This document shows positions 8,887-16,529 of a stretch of DNA of 43,317 nucleotides, piece after piece; the stretch's first letter is position 1; each line of letters begins with the position of its first letter. Source of the stretch: an uncultured Bacteroides sp. (GTDB taxonomy: Bacteria; Bacteroidota; Bacteroidia; Bacteroidales; Bacteroidaceae). The notes below the pieces were generated by a model. It was not told where the DNA came from. It saw only the letters and a program-made list of their open reading frames with translations, and made no database searches. The position numbers were made by a program, and so were the translations under genes. The DNA lies in the NCBI GenBank assembly GCA_900546645.1, contig URDR01000015.1, positions 1 to 43,317 of the forward strand, read 5' to 3'.

Positions 8887-11442
8887 TTAATGTTTATAAA
8901 CAGTAAGATGTAATATGTCGTTCTTTCTTGTTTTAAAAAACAGACTGCACAGATAACCTATCACAAAACAAGAGATTATACCGGTAGCTGTATAAAGCAG
9001 CAGATGGACAGACTGTGTGTTTATAAAATAAATCTGCACGCCGATACTGCCGACAATACCACAAACGGCCCCGGAAGCGTTTGCTCTTCTTGTAAGTATT
9101 CCCAACAAGAAAAGTCCGCCCATGCTTCCCAGTATCAAACCCAGAATTTTATTGAACTCATCCCACAAGGAACTAATTTCCCACGTGGCCATTATATATG
9201 CGAAACCAATACCTAAACATCCAAGGAAGGCAGTGGCGGACTTTGCTGTTTTCAAGCTACTTCCTTTGTGGAACCTGGAATGAATGTCCACTACATAAGC
9301 CGTTGCAGCCGAGTTCATGCTGCTGCTTAACGTTGACATCGCAGCTGCAAAAATACCGGAGACCAGAAGCCCTGTCACTCCTTGAGGAAGCTGGCTGAAA
9401 ATATACCACGGGAATATGGCATCACCATCGGAAATAGTCAGACTCAAATCAAAGGGATGCTGCTTGTAAAATACATAAAGAGCCGTTCCTACAAAAAAGA
9501 ATATCAAAGAAGCAGGAATCGTAAGACAAGCATTGGTCAGCACACTTTTACGTGCCTTTTCTTCCGTTTCGGTAGTCATGTAACGCTGCACCATGGTCTG
9601 GTCGGTTCCATAAGTCGTAATGTTCGTAAAGAAAGAGGCTATCAATACTGTCCACAGCGCGGGTTGGCGCAAATCAAAAGCCAGACTTCCAAGCGCAAAC
9701 TTCCGGTCATCGCATGCTACCGAAACAATGCCGGCAAACCCTCCGTCTGTATTGCAAACCATATAAACAATGCACAACACGGCTCCCCCCATCAAGACCA
9801 CAACCTGAAGTGCCTCTGTCCATACAACAGCTTCTATGCCGCCCATCATGGTGTATGCCAAACTTAAAACGCCCATCAAGGTTATACAAAGTATAATATC
9901 CAGTCCGGTGACAACGTTTAAAGCTATTGAAGGCAGATATAAGACTACCCCCATTCTTCCTATCTGGAACAAGATGAAAGAGAGACTCGAAAACATACGG
10001 ACAGCATAGTTAAAACGAGCTTCCAGGTATTCATAAGCCGTAGTGCTGTCCAATTTTCTGAAAAACGGAATGAACAGATAAATTATTATCGGCACAACCA
10101 GCAATATGCCTGCATTGATAAAGATATAGCTCCAGTCGGAAGCATAGGCCTTGGCCGGAATAGCCATAAAGGTAATGGCACTCAATGCCGTACCGAAAAT
10201 ACTGAGTCCGACAACCCACCAGGGAATTCTGCCTCCACCTTTAAAATAGTCATCCGTGTTTTTCTGTCTCTTCGAAAAGTAATAGCCAATCCATGCCAGA
10301 AGCATAAAATAAAAAGCGATTACCAGATAGTTTACAATCCCGAAATTTTTCTCGTACGGCAATATGCGGAATGACACTATCTCCGGAGTCCTTACTCCCG
10401 GATGAATTTCACCGCTGGTCAAATAAAACGCCCCATCATGAGCGAGCACATTTGTGGTAAGAGGAATAGCATACGGACTCTCTTCTTTTACCACCAAAGT
10501 CTGAGTAACGGTATGAAACAAACGCACCCTGTTGCCAAACCCGGGATGACGCTCGCCGGCCGGAAGCATCGAATCCGAACCTCCCAACAACAAGAGATGA
10601 TTGGCTCCCTGCGGAACAGCTGTTCCTGCCATTACCGGAAATTCACCGGACAACACACTCCACTCTTCCGTCTTAGGATTATACACATAGCCATCCGACA
10701 ATATTTCCACATTACCTTCTGCATCATAATCACGGCCGCTAAACAAGTAGAAACATTTATCCACCCCATTACTCTGGACGGCACTTACCGCAAATCCTCT
10801 CGGCTTCCCCGGCCACGAATCAAGCACTTGCCATCCGCTTTCTTTTTGTGACAAATCAAGCATAAAGAAATGCGATGTAGCACACGGACTGTCCATGTTT
10901 TCCTGACCGCCGGCAACAAAAATCTTATTGTCCAACAATGCTCCGGATGCATGTGCCAACGGAACCGGCAACGAAGGCCAATCGGAAGACACACTGACAT
11001 TGCCTTCTTTCAATGCCAATAAGAAGACATCACTGTAACAACTGTCCGGGCCACATCCGCCGATACAAAGCAGACCTTCGGGCAAGGCAACAGACACCCC
11101 GTAGGCTCTAGGCTCGGGAAGAGCATCCTCCAGAATTTGCCACGACATATCATCTTGCACATTTCTATAATACAGAGTGCTCCACCATGCTTTCTTTCCT
11201 CCTTCTTCCCAAGGCTTTTTATCCGGAAAGTTTGCACCGCCAGCAATGAGCAAATCATCACCCACAAAGCCTGAGAAAGCACCTGCCACACCCGGATTCG
11301 GTTTGCCATCCAAGCCGGGAAGATTTAAAGAAGCATCCCAACTGATACGTTCCTCAACCTTAAAAGCAGAAGCATATAAGGGAGAACAAAAAAATGAAGC
11401 AAAAAACAAAAGCGGAAAAATAAAAAAAATTCTTCTACACAT
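8887..11442 (-). CDS. Kelch sialic acid mutarotase fused to a sodium:solute symporter
   Basis: About 851 residues in two parts. After a signal peptide (MCRRIFFIFPLLFFASFF...YASA), residues about 26-365 form a kelch beta-propeller with repeated GG motifs (LLIAGGANFPDKKPW, LLCIGGCG, IFVAGGQ, LLLLGGSD). It resembles the NanM/YjhT mutarotase and its circularly permuted relatives. Residues about 368-851 are a multi-helix SSS-family transporter (TDDYFKGGGRIPWWVVGLSIFG followed by repeated membrane spans). The propeller would sit in the periplasm and speed alpha/beta interconversion of released sialic acid just before sodium-driven uptake. I chose the ATG at 11442 over the frame's start at 11487 because the signal peptide begins there. 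It lies 55 bp after the regulator and 6 bp before nanA. I recall this fusion type in Bacteroidota but no dedicated biochemistry on it. Confidence 0.88.
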   Translation of the reverse strand: MCRRIFFIFPLLFFASFFCSPLYASAFKVEERISWDASLNLPGLDGKPNPGVAGAFSGFVGDDLLIAGGANFPDKKPWEEGGKKAWWSTLYYRNVQDDMSWQILEDALPEPRAYGVSVALPEGLLCIGGCGPDSCYSDVFLLALKEGNVSVSSDWPSLPVPLAHASGALLDNKIFVAGGQENMDSPCATSHFFMLDLSQKESGWQVLDSWPGKPRGFAVSAVQSNGVDKCFYLFSGRDYDAEGNVEILSDGYVYNPKTEEWSVLSGEFPVMAGTAVPQGANHLLLLGGSDSMLPAGERHPGFGNRVRLFHTVTQTLVVKEESPYAIPLTTNVLAHDGAFYLTSGEIHPGVRTPEIVSFRILPYEKNFGIVNYLVIAFYFMLLAWIGYYFSKRQKNTDDYFKGGGRIPWWVVGLSIFGTALSAITFMAIPAKAYASDWSYIFINAGILLVVPIIIYLFIPFFRKLDSTTAYEYLEARFNYAVRMFSSLSFILFQIGRMGVVLYLPSIALNVVTGLDIILCITLMGVLSLAYTMMGGIEAVVWTEALQVVVLMGGAVLCIVYMVCNTDGGFAGIVSVACDDRKFALGSLAFDLRQPALWTVLIASFFTNITTYGTDQTMVQRYMTTETEEKARKSVLTNACLTIPASLIFFFVGTALYVFYKQHPFDLSLTISDGDAIFPWYIFSQLPQGVTGLLVSGIFAAAMSTLSSSMNSAATAYVVDIHSRFHKGSSLKTAKSATAFLGCLGIGFAYIMATWEISSLWDEFNKILGLILGSMGGLFLLGILTRRANASGAVCGIVGSIGVQIYFINTQSVHLLLYTATGIISCFVIGYLCSLFFKTRKNDILHLTVYKH

Positions 11443-11497
11443 AAATTTAAGGTTATAGTAAGATTGTTTTAAGGCTGTAGCCGGCAAAGCAGTCCGG

Positions 11498-12214
11498 TTA
11501 TCGGTTCATTTTACCAAGCAATATCTTATAAACCAAGAAATGTTTCTCCAATGCTTTTTTGAAGCCTTCTTCGTCTCTTTTCTGCAACAAGACAAGCAAG
11601 TCACGGTGGGTAACAAGCTCCCCTCTTTCCTTTATTTCAATGTTAATAGGTTCAAGCGAGTTTTGGAACTTGCACTTCACGAACTCCATAACCGGACGGA
11701 TAAGACTCTGAAACTCGGAAATCGTCCTGTTGCCTGTTATCTCATATAATTTTGAATGAAAGGTATATTCGCTCACAGACGAATACCCGTTATGTCCAAT
11801 CATTTCTCCGGACTTTTCAATTCTCTCCAAGTCCTCCAGGTCTTCATCGGTAAGGTTTCTGAAAATATCACCGCATATTCCTATCTCCAGTGCGATACGG
11901 AAATCCAGTATATCAAACAAGGAAGACTCGCTCAATATGCGCGGATCGACAATGCGTTTCATTCCGCCCAGCAAAGAGGGTTCGCATAAAATCATCCCCC
12001 GCCGCGGACGAGACTCAATCATCCCAATCATTTTAAGCCTGCTCAATGCCTCCCTCAACACATTCCTTGCCACTCCTAAAGAGGCTGCCAAAGCCATTTC
12101 GTTAGGAACAGGGTCGCCTATTTGAAAATTCTTTTCCTTAAAATAATTTAGCAACCGATCTTCCACCTGATCGACCAAGGTTGTATTTGTCTTTAATATA
12201 CGAAGTGTATCCAT
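11498..12214 (-). CDS. GntR-family (FCD subfamily) transcriptional regulator, probable sialic acid regulator
   Basis: About 238 residues from the ATG at 12214. The frame runs on to 12328, but those codons overlap the likely promoter and show no domain. An N-terminal winged helix (GDPVPNEMALAASLGVARNVLREALSRLK) is followed by an all-helical FCD domain with its metal/ligand histidines in FHSKLYEITGN and THRDLL. FCD regulators are usually repressors released by a sugar acid or its breakdown product. As the first gene of the sialic acid cluster it is probably the NanR analogue. A perfect palindrome fitting the FCD operator pattern lies 29 bp upstream of the start and suggests autoregulation. The inducer is unknown; sialic acid or an amino sugar phosphate is likely. 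Confidence 0.88.
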   Translation of the reverse strand: MDTLRILKTNTTLVDQVEDRLLNYFKEKNFQIGDPVPNEMALAASLGVARNVLREALSRLKMIGMIESRPRRGMILCEPSLLGGMKRIVDPRILSESSLFDILDFRIALEIGICGDIFRNLTDEDLEDLERIEKSGEMIGHNGYSSVSEYTFHSKLYEITGNRTISEFQSLIRPVMEFVKCKFQNSLEPINIEIKERGELVTHRDLLVLLQKRDEEGFKKALEKHFLVYKILLGKMNR

Positions 12215-12242
12215 AGTTGTTATCTGAGTTTTTCTATTAGCA

Positions 12243-12261
12243 TTATTTGTATGACAAATAA
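12243..12261. promoter_or_regulatory. Palindromic operator candidate for the GntR/FCD regulator
   Basis: The site TTATTTGT-ATG-ACAAATAA is a perfect 8-bp inverted repeat with a 3-bp centre. Its core TTGTATGACAA fits the FadR/FCD-type consensus TNGTNNNACNA at every specified base. It sits 29 bp upstream of the chosen start. On the minus strand a TTTG lies about 21 bases upstream of a GTTATTTG, a 6/8 match to a -7 box that overlaps the palindrome, so binding could block transcription. Binding is inferred. Confidence 0.65.
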
Positions 12262-12503
12262 CTGCATTTATTTTCACGTATGCAAACAACTGTTTATTAT
12301 TTAACTTATAATAACAAAACAACATCATTAGACACCTTACTCCACACGCCTCGACGCTTCACCCCAATCGTTTAGACGTTTTCGTCCGAACGCTTCGGCA
12401 TCCGGATGCGCTCCCTTAAAAAAACGGCAAGCACCAATTAAAAAGTCACCACGAACAGATTCAAGCAAAATCCACAATCTTTGTCTCGCGAATAAGACAG
12501 GTT
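12262..12503. other. Intergenic region between the sialic acid regulator and the half urea transporter
   Basis: I see no gene here. 12301-12330 is AT-rich and suits a minus-strand promoter. 12340-12415 is unexpectedly rich in CG dinucleotides, repeats ACGCTTC twice, and holds a 12-bp perfect palindrome GCATCCGGATGC (12398-12409). From about 12459 the plus frame already reads like the urea transporter (IRQVMFQD) before the first ATG, and a stop at 12417 closes that frame. Confidence 0.4.
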
Positions 12504-12866
12504 ATGTTTCAAGATCATATCCTTAGCGGACTGCTTTTCGGTATCGGAATTCTCGTCCACTCACGCACTGCGGCTTTCTATACAGCCTTGGGAGCGCTCC
12601 TCCCCTTGCCTTTAGCCACGCTGTATGGAATCGATTCAAGTATAATTAATCTGGGATTGATGGGATATAACGGAGTTTTATGTGCCATCGCATTGGGAGA
12701 AACAAATTGGAGAAGTTTCGGATGGGCATCAGTTTCCGTCTGTCTGTCTGTGATATTACAAATCATCGGAATGAACTTGCATATCACCACGCTGACTGCT
12801 CCGTTTGTTTTGTCGGTATGGATGATACAGGGTTTAAAAAAAATTGTAAAACAAAAGGGGGCATAA
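12504..12866 (+). CDS. Half-length urea transporter (UT family, C-terminal half), probable remnant
   Basis: 120 residues, against roughly 300 or more for bacterial urea transporters, which are built from two homologous five-helix halves. The sequence matches the second half: VMFQDHILSGLLFGIGIL, the pore signature GLMGYNGVLCAIALG, and the closing LTAPFVLSVWM. Homology begins before the ATG (SRIRQV), so the 5' part has been lost by deletion and a chance ATG now opens the frame. No urease genes are in the window. It converges with tadA (20-bp gap). It could be a dead fragment or, less likely, a functional half-size protein that dimerises, as the halves of the family are inverted repeats. Confidence 0.7.
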   Translation: MFQDHILSGLLFGIGILVHSRTAAFYTALGALLPLPLATLYGIDSSIINLGLMGYNGVLCAIALGETNWRSFGWASVSVCLSVILQIIGMNLHITTLTAPFVLSVWMIQGLKKIVKQKGA

Positions 12867-12886
12867 ACGCACTGCAAATCTTCCAG

Positions 12887-13321
12887 CTATCTTTTTCTGC
12901 GGAAAAAGTCTTTCATCAGTTGTGCACATTCCTCAGCCATCACGCCTTTTACCACCTCCGTCTTCGGGTGTAATGCCTGAGGAGCATATCTTTGGTATCC
13001 TCGCTTGTCATCGTCCGCACCAAAGACCAGCCTGCCGGTCTGCGCCCAAGCAATGGCACCGGCACACATCACACACGGCTCAACGGTGACATAAAGCGTA
13101 CAGTCGGTCAGGTATTTTCCGCCAAGCGAATTGGCAGCAGCCGTAATAGCCTGCATCTCGGCATGCGCAGTCACATCGTTCAAGGTTTCCGTCAAGTTAT
13201 GGGTACGAGCTATAATCCGGTCGCGACAAACCACCACCGCCCCTACAGGTACTTCTCCTCTTCCAGAAGCCTTTTCAGCCTCCATCAGAGCCTGTTTCAT
13301 ATAATATACATCATCCGCCAT
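12887..13321 (-). CDS. tadA: tRNA-specific adenosine deaminase
   Basis: 144 residues, full length. It deaminates adenosine-34 of tRNA-Arg(ACG) to inosine. The zinc site is complete: the HAE motif in VTAHAEMQAI carries the histidine ligand and the proton-shuttling glutamate, and PCVMC carries the two cysteines. Its start lies 2 bp after the stop of the small upstream gene, so the two are translated from one mRNA. The nearest relatives by motif are TadA rather than free-nucleoside deaminases because of the EVPVGAVVV and TLYVTVEPCVMCAGAI segments. Confidence 0.94.
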   Translation of the reverse strand: MADDVYYMKQALMEAEKASGRGEVPVGAVVVCRDRIIARTHNLTETLNDVTAHAEMQAITAAANSLGGKYLTDCTLYVTVEPCVMCAGAIAWAQTGRLVFGADDDKRGYQRYAPQALHPKTEVVKGVMAEECAQLMKDFFRRKR

Positions 13322-13323
13322 CG

Positions 13324-13557
13324 TTATCTGCGCATTTCATGTTCGCTGAATAAGGTAGGATAATCTTCCTCCATGTTGTGGTAAATAGAAGCAAGTACGG
13401 TTTCACGAAGCCAACGAGCCTTATTCGTTATCTGATATCTCTCCAAATAACGATTCACTATCTGCACTTCTTCTTCACTCATCAAGCATACCATCCGCTG
13501 CTTGCGCGGTGGAGTTGATGAAGGCACTTTCTTACGTTTCTTCCCTGTATTCAGCAT
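13324..13557 (-). CDS. Small conserved basic protein upstream of tadA
   Basis: 77 residues from the ATG at 13557. The N-terminus is very basic (KKRKK, PPRKQR). A helical stretch follows (SEEEVQIVNRYLERYQITNKARWLRETV) that looks like a ribbon-helix-helix or related DNA-binding unit. I recall similar small proteins beside tadA in Bacteroidales, but no function. The frame extends to 13584, but a perfect -7 box (TAATTTTG on the minus strand, 13566-13573) lies inside that extension, so the shorter form is preferred. It overlaps no other gene and runs directly into tadA. Confidence 0.75.
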   Translation of the reverse strand: MLNTGKKRKKVPSSTPPRKQRMVCLMSEEEVQIVNRYLERYQITNKARWLRETVLASIYHNMEEDYPTLFSEHEMRR

Positions 13558-13565
13558 AATAGCTG

Positions 13566-13591
13566 CAAAATTAGCACACTTCAACTGAATT
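13566..13591 (-). promoter_or_regulatory. Bacteroides-type promoter of the small gene-tadA operon
   Basis: On the minus strand a TTTG (-33-like element) is followed after about 18 bases by TAATTTTG, a perfect TAnnTTTG -7 box at 13566-13573. The predicted start of transcription would be only a few bases before the ATG at 13557, giving a nearly leaderless mRNA. Confidence 0.65.
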
Positions 13592-13607
13592 CAAAGCATA
13601 AAATATG

Positions 13608-13615
13608 TATTTTTG
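13608..13615 (+). promoter_or_regulatory. -7 box of the yraN operon
   Basis: TATTTTTG is a perfect TAnnTTTG match 14 bases upstream of the yraN ATG at 13630. It is divergent from the promoter of the small gene, the two boxes lying about 35 bp apart. No clear -33 element is visible. Confidence 0.6.
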
Positions 13616-13629
13616 CAAAAAAAGAAAGA

Positions 13630-13998
13630 ATGGCAGCACATAATGAACTGGGAAAAGAAGGAGAAGAAGAGGCGACTGCTTACTTAGAAGCCCACGGATA
13701 TACCATCTTGCACCGCAACTGGCGCTCCGGAAGGTTTGAGTTAGATATTGTAGCCGAAAAGAATAAAGAGCTGATTGTGATTGAGGTAAAGACGCGAAGA
13801 AACAATGATTACGGACTTCCGGAAGACGCTGTTACGTCACGGAAAATAAGACATATTGTTTCTTCTACTGATTCTTACCTGAAAAAGTATGCCATTGACT
13901 TGCCGGTGCGATTTGACATCATAACGGTTGTCGGCACTCAGCCTCCTTTCCTGATAGAGCATATTGAAGAGGCCTTTTTCCCACCCATCTGGAATTAA
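13630..13998 (+). CDS. YraN/UPF0102 family nuclease-like protein
   Basis: 122 residues, the usual size. The family has a PD-(D/E)XK nuclease fold resembling Holliday-junction resolvases, but its cellular role is not settled. The fold's motif is intact: RFELDIVAEKNKELIVIEVKTRR contains the aspartate and the E-x-K pair, preceded by the conserved GKEGEEEATAYLEAHGY helix. It is the first gene of a plus-strand run with the MmcQ/YjbR gene (20 bp gap), the biotin ligase and the MATE exporter. A perfect -7 box precedes it. Confidence 0.92.
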   Translation: MAAHNELGKEGEEEATAYLEAHGYTILHRNWRSGRFELDIVAEKNKELIVIEVKTRRNNDYGLPEDAVTSRKIRHIVSSTDSYLKKYAIDLPVRFDIITVVGTQPPFLIEHIEEAFFPPIWN

Positions 13999-14018
13999 AC
14001 CAATAAATCAAACTGAAA

Positions 14019-14375
14019 ATGGACATAGAAACGCTGCGTGAATATTGTTTGAATAAAAAGGCGGTTGCAGAATGTTTTCCTTTTGATGAAACCACCTTGG
14101 TTTTTAAAGTGGTTGACCGCATGTTTGCGCTCATCGATTTAGATTCTCCCGACTGCGTCAGTCTGAAATGCAACCCCGACTATGCACTTGAGTTGAGAGA
14201 ACATTATAATGGGATTGAAGGAGCTTTCCATTTCAACAAAAAGTACTGGAATCAGGTAGCTCTTCATTCCGACGTGCCCGATACGCTGGTATGCTCGCTG
14301 ATAGACCATTCCTATGAAGAAGTTATCAAGAAATTTACACGTAAACAAAAAGAACTTTACAATGAACTTTCCTAA
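14019..14375 (+). CDS. MmcQ/YjbR family protein
   Basis: 118 residues, typical for the family. MmcQ/YjbR proteins have a CyaY-like alpha/beta fold and are often annotated as DNA-binding; their function is unknown. Recognisable segments are AVAECFPFDETTLVFKVVDRMFALIDL near the N-terminus and FNKKYWNQVALHSDVPDTLVCSLIDHSYEEV near the C-terminus. Its 3' end overlaps the biotin ligase start by 14 bp, so the two are translationally linked. Confidence 0.9.
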   Translation: MDIETLREYCLNKKAVAECFPFDETTLVFKVVDRMFALIDLDSPDCVSLKCNPDYALELREHYNGIEGAFHFNKKYWNQVALHSDVPDTLVCSLIDHSYEEVIKKFTRKQKELYNELS

Positions 14376-15099
14376 ACCTATACTTCTCGGCGAAACAGCC
14401 TCAACCAATACCTATCTTGCCGAACGCTGTAACCTGGAAAGACTTCCCGAACTGACCAGTGTATATACCTCTTATCAGACTGCCGGACGCGGACAGCGGG
14501 GAAATTCCTGGGAATCGGAAGCCGGAGCTAACCTTTTGTTCAGCTTTGTTGTATTCCCCGACTTCTTAGAAGCCAAACGCCAATTTCTCTTATCGCAAAT
14601 TACCGCTTTAGCTTTACAGGAAGTGCTGTCGCAATATACAGAAGGCATTACCATTAAATGGCCGAACGATATTTACTGGCATGACAAAAAGATTTGCGGC
14701 ACGCTGATTGAAAACGACCTTACAGGCATCCATATCAGCCGTTCTATTTCCGGCACCGGAGTCAACCTCAATCAGCTGGAGTTTATCAGCGATGCGCCTA
14801 ATCCGGTTTCTCTTCGCCAAATCACCGGACAAACTTATGAACCGGCAGTTATCTTAGAGCAACTGATGGAACGGATTTCTGATTATTATTCGCTGCTCAA
14901 AAACAATGATACAGAAAGCATCATACAGCTTTACAAAGAAAGACTTTATCGGAAAAACGGCTTTCATCGGTACCGGGATGCCGAAGGTTCTTTTGAGGCT
15001 TGTATTTGCGATATTGAACCGATCGGAAAACTCATTTTAAAAGATAAAGCAGGTCAATACAGAGCCTACCTGTTTAAGGAAGTAGAATATATTTTATAA
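14362..15099 (+). CDS. birA: Biotin--[acetyl-CoA-carboxylase] ligase
   Basis: 245 residues from the ATG at 14362. An earlier in-frame start at 14314 would add codons lying wholly inside the preceding gene. It attaches biotin to carboxylase carrier proteins through biotinyl-AMP. The biotin/ATP loop GRGQRGNSW and the segment IKWPNDIYWHDKKICGTLIEN with its catalytic lysine are intact. There is no N-terminal winged helix, so it is a monofunctional ligase and not a repressor like E. coli BirA. It overlaps the MmcQ gene by 14 bp and precedes the MATE gene by 10 bp. Confidence 0.93.
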   Translation: MNFPKPILLGETASTNTYLAERCNLERLPELTSVYTSYQTAGRGQRGNSWESEAGANLLFSFVVFPDFLEAKRQFLLSQITALALQEVLSQYTEGITIKWPNDIYWHDKKICGTLIENDLTGIHISRSISGTGVNLNQLEFISDAPNPVSLRQITGQTYEPAVILEQLMERISDYYSLLKNNDTESIIQLYKERLYRKNGFHRYRDAEGSFEACICDIEPIGKLILKDKAGQYRAYLFKEVEYIL

Positions 15100-15109
15100 T
15101 TTTCCCCTT

Positions 15110-16420
15110 ATGAACCCAACGAACCAGCGCATTCTTCACATTGCTATTCCGTCTATTATCTCCAATATCACCGTTCCGCTCTTGGGACTGGTTGATGTAA
15201 CCATTGTGGGACATTTGGGAGCCGCTTCATACATCGGTGCCATTGCGGTAGGCGGTATGTTATTTAATATGATTTACTGGATTTTCGGATTTCTCCGCAT
15301 GGGTACCGGCGGACTGACAGCACAAGCTTATGGAGCACACCACTTGGATGAGTCTGTTCATATCCTGCTACGTTCATTAGGCATCAGCTTCTTGATTGCA
15401 GCCGGACTGATTGTCTTGCAATATCCCATCCGCATCCTCGCTTTTCACCTCATTGAAGCCAGTCCGGAAGTACGCCAGCTTGCTTCTACTTATTTCCATA
15501 TCTGTATCTGGGGAGCACCTGCCACCCTTGGACTTTACAGTTTCACCGGATGGTTTATCGGAATGCAGAACTCACGCTTCCCCATGCTTATCGCCATTAC
15601 GCAAAACCTAGTCAATATCACAGCCAGTCTGCTTTTTGTCTTCGGTTTAAGCATGAAGGTTGAAGGCGTAGCTTTGGGTACACTTATCGCCCAATATGCC
15701 GGACTGACCATTGCTTTCTTACTATGGTTACGCTACTACCAACCACTGCGCAAGTATATTCAGCATGCCCATGTCTTTGAACGCAATGCCATGAGCCGTT
15801 TCTTCCAGGTAAACCGCGATATTTTTTTCCGCACCCTCTGTCTGGTTGCAGTGACCGTTTTCTTCACCTCTACCGGAGCAGCTTACGGAGATGTGACGCT
15901 TGCTGTCAACACCCTGCTTATGCAGCTCTTCACCCTCTTTTCTTACATCATGGATGGATTTGCCTATGCCGGAGAGGCTTTGACCGGAAAATATATCGGG
16001 GCAAAAAATCATCTGGAACTGCGCCGTACCGTACGTCATCTGTTCGGATGGGGCGTGTTACTCGCCTTAGCTTTTACCCTCTTGTATGGTGCCGGAGGAA
16101 AAGGCTTTCTCTCTCTGCTTACGAACGACCAGATCGTAATCCAAGCTTCCGGGAGCTATTTCTATTGGGTACTTGCCATCCCCATAGCTGGCTTTTCAGC
16201 TTTTCTGCTCGACGGTATCTGCATCGGAGCAACTGCCACCCATCTCATGCTTCGTGCCATGATTCTTGCTTCAGGAAGCTTCTTCCTTACCTATTATGGC
16301 TTTCATGACACAATAGGAAACCATGCACTCTGGATGGCTTTTATCATCTATCTGGCTTTACGTGGAATTCTTCAAGGAATATGGGGACGGAAAATCATCT
16401 GTCCTCCGGTTTCATCGTAA
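15110..16420 (+). CDS. MATE family (DinF-like) efflux transporter
   Basis: 436 residues with about 12 membrane helices in two similar bundles, the normal MATE layout. The N-terminus (ILHIAIPSIISNITVPLLGLVDVTIVGHLG) and the FGFLRMGTGGLTAQAYGA segment place it with the DinF-like branch, which exports cationic drugs or metabolites in exchange for sodium or protons. The substrate cannot be told from sequence. It is the last gene of the yraN run, 10 bp after the biotin ligase. Confidence 0.92.
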   Translation: MNPTNQRILHIAIPSIISNITVPLLGLVDVTIVGHLGAASYIGAIAVGGMLFNMIYWIFGFLRMGTGGLTAQAYGAHHLDESVHILLRSLGISFLIAAGLIVLQYPIRILAFHLIEASPEVRQLASTYFHICIWGAPATLGLYSFTGWFIGMQNSRFPMLIAITQNLVNITASLLFVFGLSMKVEGVALGTLIAQYAGLTIAFLLWLRYYQPLRKYIQHAHVFERNAMSRFFQVNRDIFFRTLCLVAVTVFFTSTGAAYGDVTLAVNTLLMQLFTLFSYIMDGFAYAGEALTGKYIGAKNHLELRRTVRHLFGWGVLLALAFTLLYGAGGKGFLSLLTNDQIVIQASGSYFYWVLAIPIAGFSAFLLDGICIGATATHLMLRAMILASGSFFLTYYGFHDTIGNHALWMAFIIYLALRGILQGIWGRKIICPPVSS

Positions 16421-16486
16421 CAAGTTTGTCACAGAATCAACACCGTTTCTTTATATACCGGTTACGCTCTTGTAATACATTGCTTT

Positions 16487-16494
16487 TACTTTTG
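16487..16494 (+). promoter_or_regulatory. -7 box of the TonB receptor-phosphodiesterase operon
   Basis: TACTTTTG matches TAnnTTTG perfectly and lies 35 bases before the ATG at 16530. It leaves an A-rich leader of about 30 bases. It also favours the 16530 start over the GTG at 16497. Confidence 0.6.
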
Positions 16495-16529
16495 TTGTGT
16501 CAATTTTAAAACCATTAACAACTAAAACA

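Noticed and set aside
11443..11487. Longer N-terminus of the mutarotase-symporter from 11487
   Set aside because: The extra 15 residues are polar and precede a complete signal peptide that begins at the ATG at 11442.
12215..12328. Longer N-terminus of the GntR regulator from 12328
   Set aside because: The extension overlaps the palindromic operator and promoter-like sequence and adds no domain.
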